Positions 1-10,882 of a stretch of 64,000 bases of DNA are shown piece after piece. Within the stretch, counting starts at the first letter, position 1. Each line of letters begins with the position of its first letter. The position numbers were made by a program, and so were the translations under genes. The stretch is from Saccharum officinarum (Eukaryota; Streptophyta; Magnoliopsida; Poales; Poaceae): contig CM036179.1 of assembly GCA_020631735.1 (NCBI GenBank), positions 27,271,063-27,335,062 of the forward strand. The letters run 5' to 3'. Under the pieces are notes generated by a model that was given only the letters and a program-made list of their open reading frames with translations, did not search any database and was not told the origin of the DNA.

Positions 1-149
1 CGATCTTGATTTGAACCAAGATTTGACATTCTAAATCCTATGCATACATTAAGGGGGAGCTCAACTTGAATTTTGGAATTCAAAAGCTTCAATTCTTTCT
101 ATCTACTGTAAGCCTAAATTGGTTGTCATCAATTACCAAAAAGGGAGAG
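1..149 (+). mobile_element. 3' internal end and polypurine tract of a SIRE-type copia retrotransposon
   Basis: Non-coding sequence with two purine-rich runs (AAGGGGGAGC near 50 and AAAAAGGGAGAG at 138-149). The second run sits directly before the TGTAAGTGC start of the LTR, the usual place of the polypurine tract that primes plus-strand DNA synthesis. The rest of the element lies left of the window. Confidence 0.6.
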
Positions 150-429
150 TTTGTAAGTGCATTCGCCCCCGATGTGGGTTTTGGATAATTAATGACAATC
201 AAATTAGGGACTAACATATTTATCAAGTGTAATCTACAGGTGTTAGTCCATTGATGGAATTGAAAAAGAATATTTGGTGAATTATAGCACCCTAAATTTT
301 GATGGACAAAAGGCGCTTCGACTTAAGGGCTTCAACACCGTTTATTTTGATTTGAGTCGTAGGCAACGCCACACTATCAAGAGGGATACAAATCTAGTTG
401 GCAAAATGGGGATAAAAAGTGCTCTTGTC

Positions 430-835
430 GAAGCTTAGTAGACTGGAGAGCTGGACCAGAAGTTCTAGTGAGCTAGACCGGAAGTTCTGGTGAGCTAGAC
501 CGGAAGTTCCGGTGAGCTGCACCAGAAGTTCCGGTCGCTGGCGCCCGCGCGCGTCCGCGTGCGAGTATTTTGTTTCGGTCTCCGTCCGGAAGTTCCGGTA
601 CTTACCGGAAGTTCCGGTCCGGCACCGGAAGTTCCGGTTGGTGCAGTTTGCACGCGCATTCACGTGCGAGAGAATTGTTCCGGGTTCCGTCCGGAGGTTC
701 CGATACGGACCGGAAGTTCTGGTCGTGGCTCCAAAAGTTCCGGTGGACCCGAGTTGACTAACAAGCCCAACGGTCTGATCTCGTTTGACCGGAAGTTCCG
801 GTGGCTTCCACCAGAACTTCCGGTGGCTCATCCGA
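430..835. repeat. Array of ACCGGAAGTTCCGGT near-palindromes
   Basis: About a dozen copies or variants of ACCGGAAGTTCCGGT occur in 400 bp. Each has 7-bp inverted arms around one central base. Spacing is irregular, from about 18 to over 60 bp. Four further degenerate copies lie at 1528-1615. The array is upstream of the LTR TATA box, so it is in the U3 promoter region. A role as protein-binding sites is inference. Confidence 0.8.
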
Positions 836-842
836 TCCCGAG

Positions 843-849
843 TATATAA
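843..849 (+). promoter_or_regulatory. TATA box of the copia LTR
   Basis: TATATAA lies just downstream of the palindrome array and is followed by a pyrimidine-rich leader. This is the expected U3/R layout of an LTR promoter. Confidence 0.5.
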
Positions 850-1704
850 GCTACTCACCTCATTTCTAACCGTTGCCCAAGCTTTGCACATTCATTTCTG
901 CTCTCCCAACTCTTTCCAAGCTGTGACTCGCCCACTCTCTCTCCCCCTTTGCCACCAAGCTTCAATCTTCGATTGTTTGAGCTAGGGACGTGAGATTTGA
1001 GAGCGGGAGCATCGATCTTCGACTTGAGCACTTGGATTCCTTATTTTGCCAGCTTGATTTGTGTTTGTTTCTCTTGGGTTCTTGGAACCCTAGCCGGCTA
1101 GGCGTTCTTCGTGGTTGCCCATATTGATTCATTTGTGAGGGCACCCCGAAGTGTTTGTATCACTCTTTGATCCTTAGTGGAAATCTTAAGCTAGCCTTCG
1201 TGGTTGCTTGAGGGAGGAGACCTTAGTGGTCGGACCTTCGTGGTCACCTCAACAACGAGGAAGTAGGAACTCCTTACTGGGGATTGTCGAACCTCGGTAA
1301 AAATAGCTTGTCTTGCTGTGGCGGTAGCTTCGACTACCCTTTGTTCTTGTGTTTTTGTTGTTCTTCCTCTCTACCCCAACTTCTTAGGTGAGAGGTCCTA
1401 ATCTATGGTTTGGTGTGGTGCCAAGCCTTGAGGAGTTCAACATACTCATCAACAACCTCTAGGAGGGTGCGGTAACACTTGGATCTAAAATCCCAACTCG
1501 ATTCACTTTGATTTCGTAGCTCATTTAGGGCACCAGAAGTTCTGAAGGTCTGCACCAGAAGTTCTGGTCCCCCTTACCAGAACTTCGGATCCAGACCACC
1601 GGAACTTCCGGTCTGGTATTTAACATCCACAAATTCGAGTTTGTGAGTTTCAGGTTTTGCAAAAAGGCCTATTCACCCCCCTATAGGCCAATTAGGTCCT
1701 TTTA

Positions 1705-3141
1705 ATACCGATGTAGCATTTTAATTGGGAGTAATCCAGGTATCATTATTTATATTTTTACCACTGGGAAGGGATGCTAAGGATAATGAGCAATGAGCAT
1801 CACTGCATGTGATAATGGAGAGCATAACCATGTCTTTATCGATCTTCTCATATAGGGTAAGTGTCACAAGATAAATAATATATATATATATGAATAAAGA
1901 ATAATAAGAGATAACTGATAAGCTCATAGCCACATATAATGATAAATATCTCAATAGATTACTCTAAGTATATAGCACTAGCATGGATTAGGATGAACTA
2001 TAAGGATAAATCCTAAGTTATTCTAACTATACAGTCAAAGCATATGATGATTAGTGCAATTACACTTGGCAATCATGGCAAGAAAATGTTATATCTACGT
2101 ATAGTGATATTACTAAGGAAGATATAGAACATAGCTGTCACTTCCCTGTAATAGTTGTGCTGTGCCTGCCCTATACTCGGGAGGTGGACTACAAAGGACT
2201 CAACAGGACTGTCACTCCCGCGATCTACCACACGGTCCGGAATATAGGGTGCAATCACAGGTAAATACGGTATAGGCACCATGCCTACACAATGTTTACC
2301 ACTCACCCATGATATCAATGAGCAAGCGCTATACGATCCTATACTTAAATATAATTCTGATCGAACTATGCCAAGCATATAATCAAAGTAGACTAAGAAC
2401 AATACAATTGAGAACATAATCAGATAGGGCAAAGTCACATCCAATATGATAGAATAGACTAAAGTCATATTCATACAAATGATGAACTAGATGAATAATA
2501 TAAGAACAAATACAAAAGTAGGAGAGAATTACCAAGTATTCTCTTGACAGATCCAGAAATCAAGCAATGCTTGGCTCCTTCTAGTTCTAATCCTATGTAG
2601 CTATGCTAAACTAGAGATCTAATTGAGATGGTGGCTCTAGGGTTTCTCTGAATGAATGGAATGAGTTCTCTCTCTAATGAATTAGGGTTTCTCCTAGGGC
2701 CAGGGGCCTTGCTTATATAGCCCTCTAGGAAGCACCATAGCCATTGGATCAAACCGACCTTGATAAACGATTATTATTGATCCTCAAAGGCGGTGGAGGC
2801 ATGATCCGTGAGACGGAGCATGATTGGCTCTGCAAGTGGGGCGGGCGCCCCCACCCCTTGGGCGGCCGCCTGGCTTCCAGGCCCGTTTGCCTCCCGTTTG
2901 TTTCCAGAGTCTTCTCGTACCTTTTAGATTACAGAAAAGTTATGCGTAGCCCTTTTGTCTCTATGTAAACCTGACATGTGGGCCTCCTTTGGTTATTTCC
3001 TGATAACCCCTTGCAGAAATAGATATTCACTAAAACTCATGGAATTCTATCAGTGTAACCCCTATATCTAGATAGTATTTATGTTTAGGTCCTTTCTCAT
3101 ACTATGTTGACGGTTAAAATAATACTTATCTACCATCAACA
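1705..3141 (-). mobile_element. LTR of a gypsy-type retrotransposon (minus strand), possibly solo
   Basis: On the minus strand the segment starts TGTTGATGGTAGATAAG at 3141. It has a CTATATAA box at 2713-2720 followed by a leader with repeated AAACCCTA motifs, as in grass gypsy LTRs. No gag or pol frame adjoins it. The left border was placed where the copia LTR ends. I could not find a matching target duplication, so solo LTR versus truncated LTR is open. Confidence 0.5.
2713..2720 (-). promoter_or_regulatory. TATA box of the minus-strand LTR
   Basis: CTATATAA on the minus strand lies about 420 bp inside the LTR start, with a conserved-looking transcribed leader after it. Confidence 0.4.
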
Positions 3142-4134
3142 AAGCTGCGAAGGAGGGAACCTCAAACTGAAATCTGCAGTCCAATTGCAAGCTGACTGAA
3201 ACTACCTTCTTCTCCCCTCTCTATCTCCTAAACTAGTTGATGATTGATTTAACCGATTGCACTGTTGTGTAGAGCTATATGAGTACTCCAACTTTGATTA
3301 AAGGATCCAAGTCTAATTCAACATGGTTAGAGAGATACAAGGCTCCAAAGTAGGGTACCCAAAACTAAATTCTGCAGTTCCATTTTAGACTGACTGAAAC
3401 TGCGTTCTTTGAGCCCCTTGATCTCTCAAAACTTGGCATGATTTGGTCAACCAATTTCACTAAGGTGTAGAGCTACACGAGCACAAAAAGTTTGCTTTTT
3501 CAAAATAAAATGCACCAAAGTAAGGTACACGCAAATTGAACTGAAAAGTTCAATCACCCATACTTAGCCGATTTTCAGACCTAGAAAACAGCAATGGATT
3601 CGATTTCGTGAGCTCAAATTTGACCAAGATAGGCACTGAATTAGATCTGGGCCCTTATACAAAGTTTGTTCCACATGATATGGACTACCACTTCTATATA
3701 AGGTCCAACTCCAAAACATGCATAGAAGTTGTTCTTTCACCTTGATCAAGACAGCAACATGCTTAACTCTTAAAGTATATTTGTCAATCCATTGAGGCAT
3801 TTTCTGGCCACTTGCTCAACATGAACCCTTAATAACCTTTGTTCATGAGTGCAATTAGAGTCTTTGGAGCAAGGTTGTAAGGTTTGGTTGATGATCTATA
3901 ATTCATTCACTTAATGGTGCAATCCAAACACTTAGTAAAGCCATTGAAACAAGGACATGACTTATCATTTTATGTGACTTTTTTATTCCAAACTTCATGA
4001 AACTTTTTTAGTGATCACTATAGAAAAAGAGTGATGTGCGACATATGAAAGAAGCACCTTCAATCATCACTTAACTTGCCATGTTTGAGCTCAAACTCAT
4101 TGCTTGACTAGTGACAAACACCTGGGGTGTTACA
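3142..4134 (-). mobile_element. Tekay/Del-like gypsy LTR fragment (minus strand)
   Basis: Read on the minus strand it starts TGTAACACCCCAGGTG at 4134, the typical opening of Tekay/Del-lineage LTRs. Related sub-blocks recur inside it: GACTGAAACT after CTGCAGT appears near 3175 and again near 3380, and GTGTAGAGCTA appears near 3270 and 3465. No coding frame is visible. Its inner end abuts the other minus-strand LTR, which suggests nesting. Confidence 0.45.
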
Positions 4135-4254
4135 CTACCCATCGTCGCTTTAGTCCACCAACCAAGAATTACACGGGTGCATTATCGATTCATAACAAAG
4201 CTACAATTGTGAGGTGTGTGTGGTAGAACTAACTATCATTTTGTTTTGACCGCA

Positions 4255-5385
4255 GGAAGAGGTACAAAGTCAAGGATTGGCACATGACGCACAACGCATA
4301 CATCTAGTTGTGGCAGACCAGGGAGCGAAAACCGATCGATGCGGGTCCGCCACACCACCAGCACACCTTCGACGAGTACCTGTGGAGGCTTCATAGGACT
4401 ACGAGGACACATATCAAACCTCTACACTAAGGACGCAATTGACGAGGACTCAGAGGAAGATGACATTGAAGATGTGTACAACATTGCCACTAGGGAGGAG
4501 ACATAGCCACAAAGAGCCCCGCAATAGAGATATGTGGTAAGATACTCGAATGCTATAATTTGTTATCCATTTGGCATTTAGTAAGTGTACTAAAATGGTC
4601 CAACCTCGTTTCTGTACCTAGGCCACACAATTGTCAAGGTTGTCCAACGCGGCAATGTTTCGACTTCACGAGTCTAGAGGGCAGGGCCCAGGCGTTCTAC
4701 AGGCCTTTGTGGAGGTATTCATAAACTTGTCCATTATAAAAATGTTCATTTAGTCTCAACGCGCTTGGTGAATAATTTTTCTTTAACTTCTGTTGATGCA
4801 GAAAGTGAAGAACAGCTGCAGGAAGCTAACTCAAAAGTTGAGCTGCATAGATACTCCGTAGGAGGAACCCCACTACTCGGCGTGGTCGGGTGGCACGGCT
4901 TTGGCCTCTTTGAGGACACCAGCCGGTTCTTCTGAGCCAATGACAGGTGCGACTTTCGTTGTGTGTACACCACCCACCATAGCACTGGGAAGGGCCCTAC
5001 AGAAGAGGACGACGAGGATGACGAAGACGACGAGGACGACGAAGACGACGACTACGCCCCGGGCTTCCACGTACACCACCAGCAGCGGGACCCTTGGCAA
5101 GCAGATGAGATTGGCATGTCTCAGCTAGGTGGGCCTCGCTTGGTACCCAAGGAGACGAGCACAAAGCTACATTTTTTGAATACCTAGCATGTATGAACTA
5201 ACAATGCTAAAGATTGTAACTAATCTTGTCTGTCTTATACTTGAAGGGTCCTAGTGACGCGCAACAGTTCCACCGACGGCTCCGCCAACGCGATCGCACG
5301 GACGTTGGGTACACTCCTAATGTGTTGCCTACAAATCCGAAGAGACCAAGGCGTCCGAGGCAGCCGTTCACTCCTAGGACGTAGT
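4255..5385 (+). pseudogene. Decayed plant mobile domain (PMD/MAIN-like) transposon gene, C-terminal part
   Basis: After an acceptor (TTGACCGCAG) the frame reads KRYKVKDWHMTHNAYI, then LWQTRERKPIDAGPPHH and FDEYLWRLHRTTRTHIKP. This W-x2-T-H-x2-Y-I-x-L-W pattern is the C-terminal end of PMD proteins, often annotated as serine/threonine phosphatase 7 long-form homologues. PMD domains occur in Mutator-like and gypsy elements. A TAG sits after AYI and a frame change follows HIKP, so the copy is broken. Exon-like blocks follow near 4622-4714, 4801-5187 (with an aspartate/glutamate run at 5010-5050) and 5247-5383. The N-terminal part is missing or replaced by LTR sequence. Confidence 0.5.
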
Positions 5386-5869
5386 GTCTAGGTTAGCATA
5401 ATCCATGTTTTTTAAGTTTCCTAAATTGCAAAACTTGTTGTCTTGCCTCCTTACTTAACCTTGTGACGATCATGTAGGTATACCATCAACAAGGCCTTCA
5501 GATGCTCAAGATCTTGAAGAATCATGTCAGCAAAACGTCCATCCTTCGTGCCATTGCCTTATTTTGGAGTAACCCAAACTATGTACTAGTTGCACTTGTG
5601 GTGCAAGACCTCCAGACCAACTTGTAACATTAATTAAGTCATGAACTTAATGTATCGATGAACTTATGTATGCAAATCATGTCGAACGAATCATGTCGAA
5701 CTTATGTCAAATGAAGCTTATCATGTGCAAATCCGTTGACTTTATGTATTCATAAACTTAATGTATCGATGAACTTGGTCCGCTAAGTTGCCTCATGTCC
5801 AAATCCATTTAAACTGCATCAAGCCAGGCACAGCTGCATCAACTATGTATCGACAAAGCGGTTCGAGGC

Positions 5870-6035
5870 TGCTGCTTGGCCAGGTTTTGCCGGAAAAGGC
5901 ATCTAGGTGTTGCCGCGCCATGCCTGATGGCGCGTCAGCTTGCCGCGCCGCCAGCCGTGGCGCATTGGCCTTGCCGCGCCATTGCCCGTGGAACGTCAGC
6001 CTTGATGTGCCATCCTTCATGGCGCGGCAGAAGCT
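5870..6035. mobile_element. GC-rich GCCGCGCC-repeat segment, probable MULE-type terminal sequence
   Basis: Several copies of GCCGCGCC and GGCGCG(G/T)CA alternate with CCATG and CGTCAG. The same vocabulary occurs at 8880-9045 and 21420-21600, where it ends other transposon copies. It probably marks one end of the element carrying the PMD or GRF gene. No clean terminal inverted repeat could be traced. Confidence 0.4.
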
Positions 6036-6159
6036 GGTACACAGCCACAGCAAATGAGAAACTACAAGTCATCGTTTCTTTCTAACAAAAAACATATTCT
6101 ATTAAAACAAAGCTTATATGACTTGGTGCGGTCTTCAAGAATATATTTTGACCTATATT

Positions 6160-6346
6160 TTCTCTTATACTGTATAATTTGTAGGAACAAAAGCTTGATC
6201 ATTAGAAATTATTCCTAAATACAAATATAAGTTAACTACTTTCGTAATTCAAACTTTTGATATAATTAGGCTAATTATTAGTCAAACATAACAAAATTTG
6301 AATTTTCAAATACGCGCATGCCTTTTTTCCAGGGACGGAGGGAGTA
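6160..6346. mobile_element. Stowaway-like MITE fragment
   Basis: An AT-rich stretch ends in GGGACGGAGGGAGTA (6332-6346), the conserved terminus of grass Stowaway MITEs. The left terminus is degenerate and not located. Confidence 0.35.
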
Positions 6347-6539
6347 GCTATGTAAGGTTCATCAAGAAACACCTTTACACCACATTTTTTGTGGTGAATG
6401 ACAATACAAGACAACACAACGGAAGTTACATGGGTAAATGTTCGTTTGATGGGTACAATACATCAATAGTTCAAATGAAACACAAGACATCACAATAAAA
6501 GTTCTAGTACAATACAACATTGTTCATTACTAAAGCATG

Positions 6540-8415
6540 GAAATCCTCGGTCAGAAACATACTGAGTAAGCAACTCGTCGTCCGAGTACCAATCCTCTAC
6601 CACAACCTTGTTGTTGTGGTTAGGCTGACCTGCATTGCCTAGATCTGCCTGTTGCATGTAGTAAGCGGCCTCCGCTTCATTTGCGGCCTAAGACAAGAAC
6701 GCGTCCTCCTCCGCCTTGTACATGTGGCTAGGCTCATCTGCATTGCCTTGATCTGCCTTTCGCCTGTAGTAAGCGGCCTCCGCTTCATCTGCGGCCTGAG
6801 AGAAGAACGCGCCCTCATCCTCCTCCATCTGCAAGCCCGCCTCTGCTAGAGCGATGAGCTCGCTCAGTCTGCTAGTGTCGTCCTCATCCTCCTCCACCTG
6901 CAAGCCTGCCTTAGCTAGAGTGATGAGTACGCTCAACCTGGCAGTGTCGTCCTCATCCTTGTCCCCCTCATCGAACAACACAATCAAAGATTGAACGATG
7001 CGACCAGCTCACATTCTGTGCTCATGTAACTTCTTTTCCTCAAATCTTGCATGGGCCACCTCTGCGGCATGGTCCTCGCTGCATCCAATCCCTTCATGTG
7101 TGAAATGAAACAAGTTAGCAATGCGATTATATTATTAAAAGCAGGCAATGAAAATAACAAGGCTTCCAATGACTCAGTGGCATACAATGCAACAACATGG
7201 TCGTTCAAGACCTGCATCTATACTCTTTCCTCCTCCCTTGCCTCCTTCCTTGCCCTCTCCTCCTCTAACGGCCTCTATCTCTCCAATCCCGATTTGTCAA
7301 GCCTAACACCGATCGGGCTATGAATACCGCACTGTCTAGCAAACTCACGCATCTTCTTTTTGTGTCGTTTAACGAATAGGTCAACGTACTGAGGTCCATA
7401 TCCCCTCTTCCGTGCAATTACTTGCCTCCCCTTCAAGTCATCCAAGAATTTAGCTTGGCCATCATAAGCTTCCCACTTGCATTTCCTAGTGCTCTGTTCA
7501 AATAAAAAATTAGATCATAGCTCTTTGCGAAAGAAAAAATATATGATTTCATGTTTTCCACAAAAATAACCAATCTCATCATAGTCAACCATATGGCCAC
7601 AATAATGGCCTATTCCAAGCTCCGAAGGGACTAGACCATAGTTGGCTTTAACACCACATTTGCACATGACAGGAGGTGCTTTGAAAATTACCCTTTGTTT
7701 CTTCCTTTTCTTTTCCTTTGGCGGCTCTTCTGACCATTGATTCTTAGGACCATAGAGTCACTACTTAAAATGACACTTCGCCAATGAAAACACCTAAAAA
7801 AGGTGATATTAGTACACGAACACATATAGCTCAACATTTCAACAGATACACTTTCCACTTACTTCGTGCTTGTTCGGACACACAACTCCAACGTATTCTC
7901 AGGGTTTATCATAGCTCGATCTCCGCATTCGCACAGAGGAGGTTCCTCGAGTCGTCTAACTATGGCTAAGTGCTTCTACTTAGCCGTCATTGGCGGGGGG
8001 TTAGGGGGAGGTGGAACCACCGCTCAAAGTGCTCACGTGGATGTCTCTCTCTCCACCAATCATCAAAAAGAAGGTATCTTGGGTCAAGCTTATCTAGACC
8101 GTCAATCCATTGAAAGAAAAAGCACCTTTCATGGGACTACACAACAAGATTCTAACAAAATATTAGTAATGTAATAACACAAATGAAGAAAAAAAAAGAT
8201 ATAAGGAATGAATTACTTACATTAAAACGACTGCATGTGTAGAAGCAACGTGCATCTGTGTCTGCATGTCTTGATTGAAACACGTCTGCCGGACCAGTCA
8301 CAGTTAGGGACAGGGAGGTCATGAGGAACAGAGCATCTTTGCTAGATGCGTCGGGGTATAATTCTCTAGGACATCCCCGTTTTCGCCACAACGGCTCCCG
8401 AAACATGTCTTCCAT
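6540..8415 (-). pseudogene. Transposon-derived GRF-type zinc-finger gene, disrupted
   Basis: The first exon (8221-8415) gives MEDMFREPLWRKRGCP and ends DTDARCFYTCSRFN with a GTAAGT donor. The second (7863-8136) continues in phase as SHERCFFFQWIDG, the second half of a zf-GRF motif, then DPRYLLFDDWWRERHPREHF. It later gives CECGDRAMINPENTLEL after a frame change. The third (7571-7793) has LYGPKNQWSEEPPKEKK and a second metal site, PPVMCKCGVKANYGLVPSEL with HYCGHM. The fourth starts at 7493 (STRKCKWEAYDGQAKFLDDL) and runs into an acidic tail with two to three repeated blocks (AADEAEAAYY) at 6640-6990. Adjacent TAG TGA codons replace two tryptophans near 7770, and other frame changes are present. 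Such proteins accompany PMD/Mutator-like elements in grasses; their molecular role is not known to me. Confidence 0.55.
6640..6990 (-). repeat. Imperfect tandem duplication in the acidic tail of the GRF-type gene
   Basis: The block translated as AEAAYYRRKADQGNADEPSH is repeated as AEAAYYMQQADLGNAGQPNH. A second block, LSVLITLAKAGLQVEEDEDD, is repeated as LSELIALAEAGLQMEEDE. The DNA therefore carries two different local duplications. Confidence 0.6.
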
Positions 8416-8689
8416 CTAATAAGACGGTTGTAATTTAACATCAATCAAAACATCACTAATTAATATAAAGGAGAACCATTTGCATTACAACTAAAATAAT
8501 ATAACCAACACTTATAGGAACAAAAATAAACCTTACACTAAACATGGTAAACATACTTCTAACTAACTAATTAACCTTAACATTGCCAAAATCGAACTAA
8601 TATCTTCCTCCAAACCCTAGCCAATAGTTCCCAAATATAATTTTTCTCCAAACCCCAGCTACCATTCATAATCTTTGAATCCACCGTTC

Positions 8690-9086
8690 AAACGACAAAT
8701 AAGAGCCTCATTACCGTGATGGAGGCCAAGGAGAAGCTCGGAGGGAATGGAAGGGAGGGAGGGAGGCGGGCAGGGAGGGCCGGGCGGCGACAGCCCTTGG
8801 GAGAGGCGGGAGGGGCCGGCGTGGTCGCCCTCCACCTTTGTTCGAAGTAAAGCAGAGAGGAAGGAAGGCTCACGGCGTGACATATAGTCGGCTCTGCCGC
8901 ATCGTGCGACGTGATGTGGCACTGCCACGCCAAGATCTGTTGCGCGGCACCGCCTGCCACATCAGTGGCTAGGGCCCGGGGAAGTGCCACGTCATCGCCG
9001 CTGTGCGGCGTTGTTTCGCCGCGCCATGGCAATAGGCGCGGCCAAAAGTGTTAGTTTTGAAAAAACAGTGTTAGATTTGAAAATAG
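8690..9086 (-). mobile_element. GC-rich 5' end of a MULE/PMD-type transposon
   Basis: The last part (about 8930-9086) is closely similar to 21450-21636. Both contain CGCCAAGATCT, GGCCxGGGGAAGTGCCA, GCCGCGCCATGGCAATAG, GGCCAAAA and GTTAGATTTGAAAATA (or GTCAGATTTGAAAATA) in the same order. Similarity stops at about 9086, which marks the likely element border. This is the upstream side of the minus-strand GRF gene, so it probably holds its promoter. Confidence 0.5.
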
Positions 9087-10549
9087 TTTAAAAATGTTAG
9101 AAATAAAAAATCCCTCGTGGTAGACCATATATGCCTGAGCTTGCTGCTGCAAATGACACTGTTCAGAACCTAACCTAACTGCTTGAGCTTGCTGGCGATA
9201 AGAAGCAGCAAGAGTAGTGTACGGATTTTAAGTTGCATCATTGTCAGACATCAATACTCAGATTAGCTATTGGGAAACAGTGTCTAATTCCAAAAGACAG
9301 TTCAGAAAGCACGTATCGTCTAAATACGAGAGAAAAACATAAAGCAGAAGGTAACCATTGACAATTACAATATAGGATCTTGTGCATCTAAAAACACAAT
9401 GGATTGTAAGTTAAGAAGACAATTCTTGTTTGCAAATGATAGGAATGTTAGATTGATCTCCACCAACAAACCCAAGGTCTGTTGGGTCTTTGATCCGCAC
9501 CTTGATCAGGGGTGCCCAGCCCATCCATGGCTGGCGGGCCTCCGTCACCCTGCGCTATATAAAGAGGTGGGGGCCGGCGGCTCTCAGTACGAGGTTCGCT
9601 TAAGCCGTACTCCCCAATGCACAAACCCTAAACCCGATCAGATTGAGGGACGCAGGAAGTGACGGGAAGCACCGCCACCGCCACTCCAATGCGCCGCGCT
9701 CGGACGTCACCACTGGTCTCTACTGCACCACCGTCTTCCCCGACCGAAGCTGCCCGTGCCCAGAACTTCACCGCCGAACGCGATTGTGACCACCGGCTCC
9801 TCTTCCTCCACACACCCTACCGGTCTGCTCACTCACCCCTCTCCCTCTTCTCCCTCTGTCTCCGTAGATCGATTCACTAGGACCATCCATGCATCGTTTC
9901 CCAAAAGATAAACACTCATTGGACCTAACCCTAGTTGATTCAACTTGTACAACAAGGAAGACAACCATATGACTGCATGTGAATTTTTCAGTACAACCTC
10001 ATAAGAACTGTCTTAAGAGCTGCAGACTGCAAGTTTCTGCAACATACTGAAACTGAAATCCAGGAAAAAAAAATCCAGTAAAAACGGTTACTTTAGCACA
10101 AATACTGAGATTAAGCTGACCATCGACCGAAATTAAAATTACTCTGAAACTACAAAAACCTTGATAGGGCATCAGCTGAGAGCACCTTTACTTACCCACG
10201 ATTGATCCAAATGATTTGAACAAAAAGCATGACTAATTAAACCTTTTTATGTCGCAAACTTGCAATTGCTTACTCGATTTACTGGAAATCAAAATCTATT
10301 CTCTACAACTTTGTTATTCAGCACAGAATAGTTTATTTTGGCTGTACTCTGAAACATTCTCCAGCATGATTTCGAATTTTCTTAGCACTTTTACTCAGCC
10401 AAAACCAACGTTTAAAGACTATATAGAAAGTTCCGAAAGGCTAAAACCAGATAGATCTACTCTGCACAGAACTAAGAATTCAAGCTGAATTCGAGCAACC
10501 AGCAGATCGGAATTATGCAGACGTTCTGCCAGGTGACTTACCAAGCAAG
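9087..10549. other. Intergenic, no gene recognised
   Basis: No conserved protein is visible. A TATATAAA at 9556-9563 is preceded by TGTTGGGTC at 9480 and followed by an AAACCCTAAACCC leader, which resembles the 5' half of an LTR. No matching end or target duplication was found. Confidence 0.4.
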
Positions 10550-10562
10550 GTGTGACGTGCGA

Positions 10563-10869
10563 TGTGAACTGATCCTAGATCAGCTGGTTGGTCCCCTGTG
10601 GTGGAACCTGTCCACCCGGGTTCAAGTCCTCGACTTGGCATATGTGCTTATATTTTTCTGGATTTATTAGGATTTAACGGCGCTATGCTTTCAGTGGTAG
10701 GCGACATCCCCGTCGACAGCGAGGCGCCTGTGGTGAATTTGTGAATCTCGAGATTTGTCGGCTCAGTCCTTCGGAAGTGCTCATAGGGGTAGAGTTTGCG
10801 TACGTGTGTTCATAGGGGTGGGTGTGTGGACGTCTACATTGTACGGTGTAACTCTCAAACAAAAAAAAA
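10563..10869 (+). mobile_element. Poaceae SINE with target-site duplication
   Basis: A tRNA-like head has an A box (TAGATCAGCTGGTTGG, near 10572) and a B box (GGTTCAAGTCC, near 10619). A conserved body (GGTAGGCGACATCCCCGTCG, then CTCATAGGGGT twice) and an A-rich tail (10859-10869) follow. It is flanked by GTGTGACGTGCGA (10550-10562) and GTGCGACGTGCAA (10870-10882), a 13-bp target duplication with two mismatches. SINEs are transcribed by RNA polymerase III and moved by LINE enzymes. Confidence 0.8.
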
Positions 10870-10882
10870 GTGCGACGTGCAA

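Larger units (their letters stand above)
152..1704 (+). mobile_element. 3' LTR of a SIRE/Maximus-like Ty1-copia element
   Basis: The sequence starts TGTAAGTGC after a polypurine tract. It carries a TATA box near 843 and ends with the TTCACCCCCC and GGTCCTTTTA signature usual for grass SIRE LTRs. The U3 part is dominated by repeated palindromic GGAAGTTCC motifs. The 5' LTR is outside the window, so the target duplication cannot be tested, and the right border is uncertain by roughly 10 bases. No host gene is present; open frames here follow the repeats. Confidence 0.65.

Noticed and set aside
430..835. CRISPR-like array
   Set aside because: The repeats are short, irregularly spaced and palindromic, in a plant LTR; there are no spacers of constant length and no cas genes.
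394..891. Long minus-strand open frame of 165 codons
   Set aside because: It runs through the palindrome array; the repeated peptide (PELPV, TGTSG) mirrors the DNA repeat, and the region is an LTR promoter.
1705..3141. Complete LTR retrotransposon here
   Set aside because: Only one LTR copy is visible and no gag/pol; no target duplication was found, so it is called an LTR only.
10563..10640. tRNA gene
   Set aside because: Boxes A and B are present, but there is no cloverleaf with an anticodon arm, and the A-rich tail and flanking duplication show a SINE.
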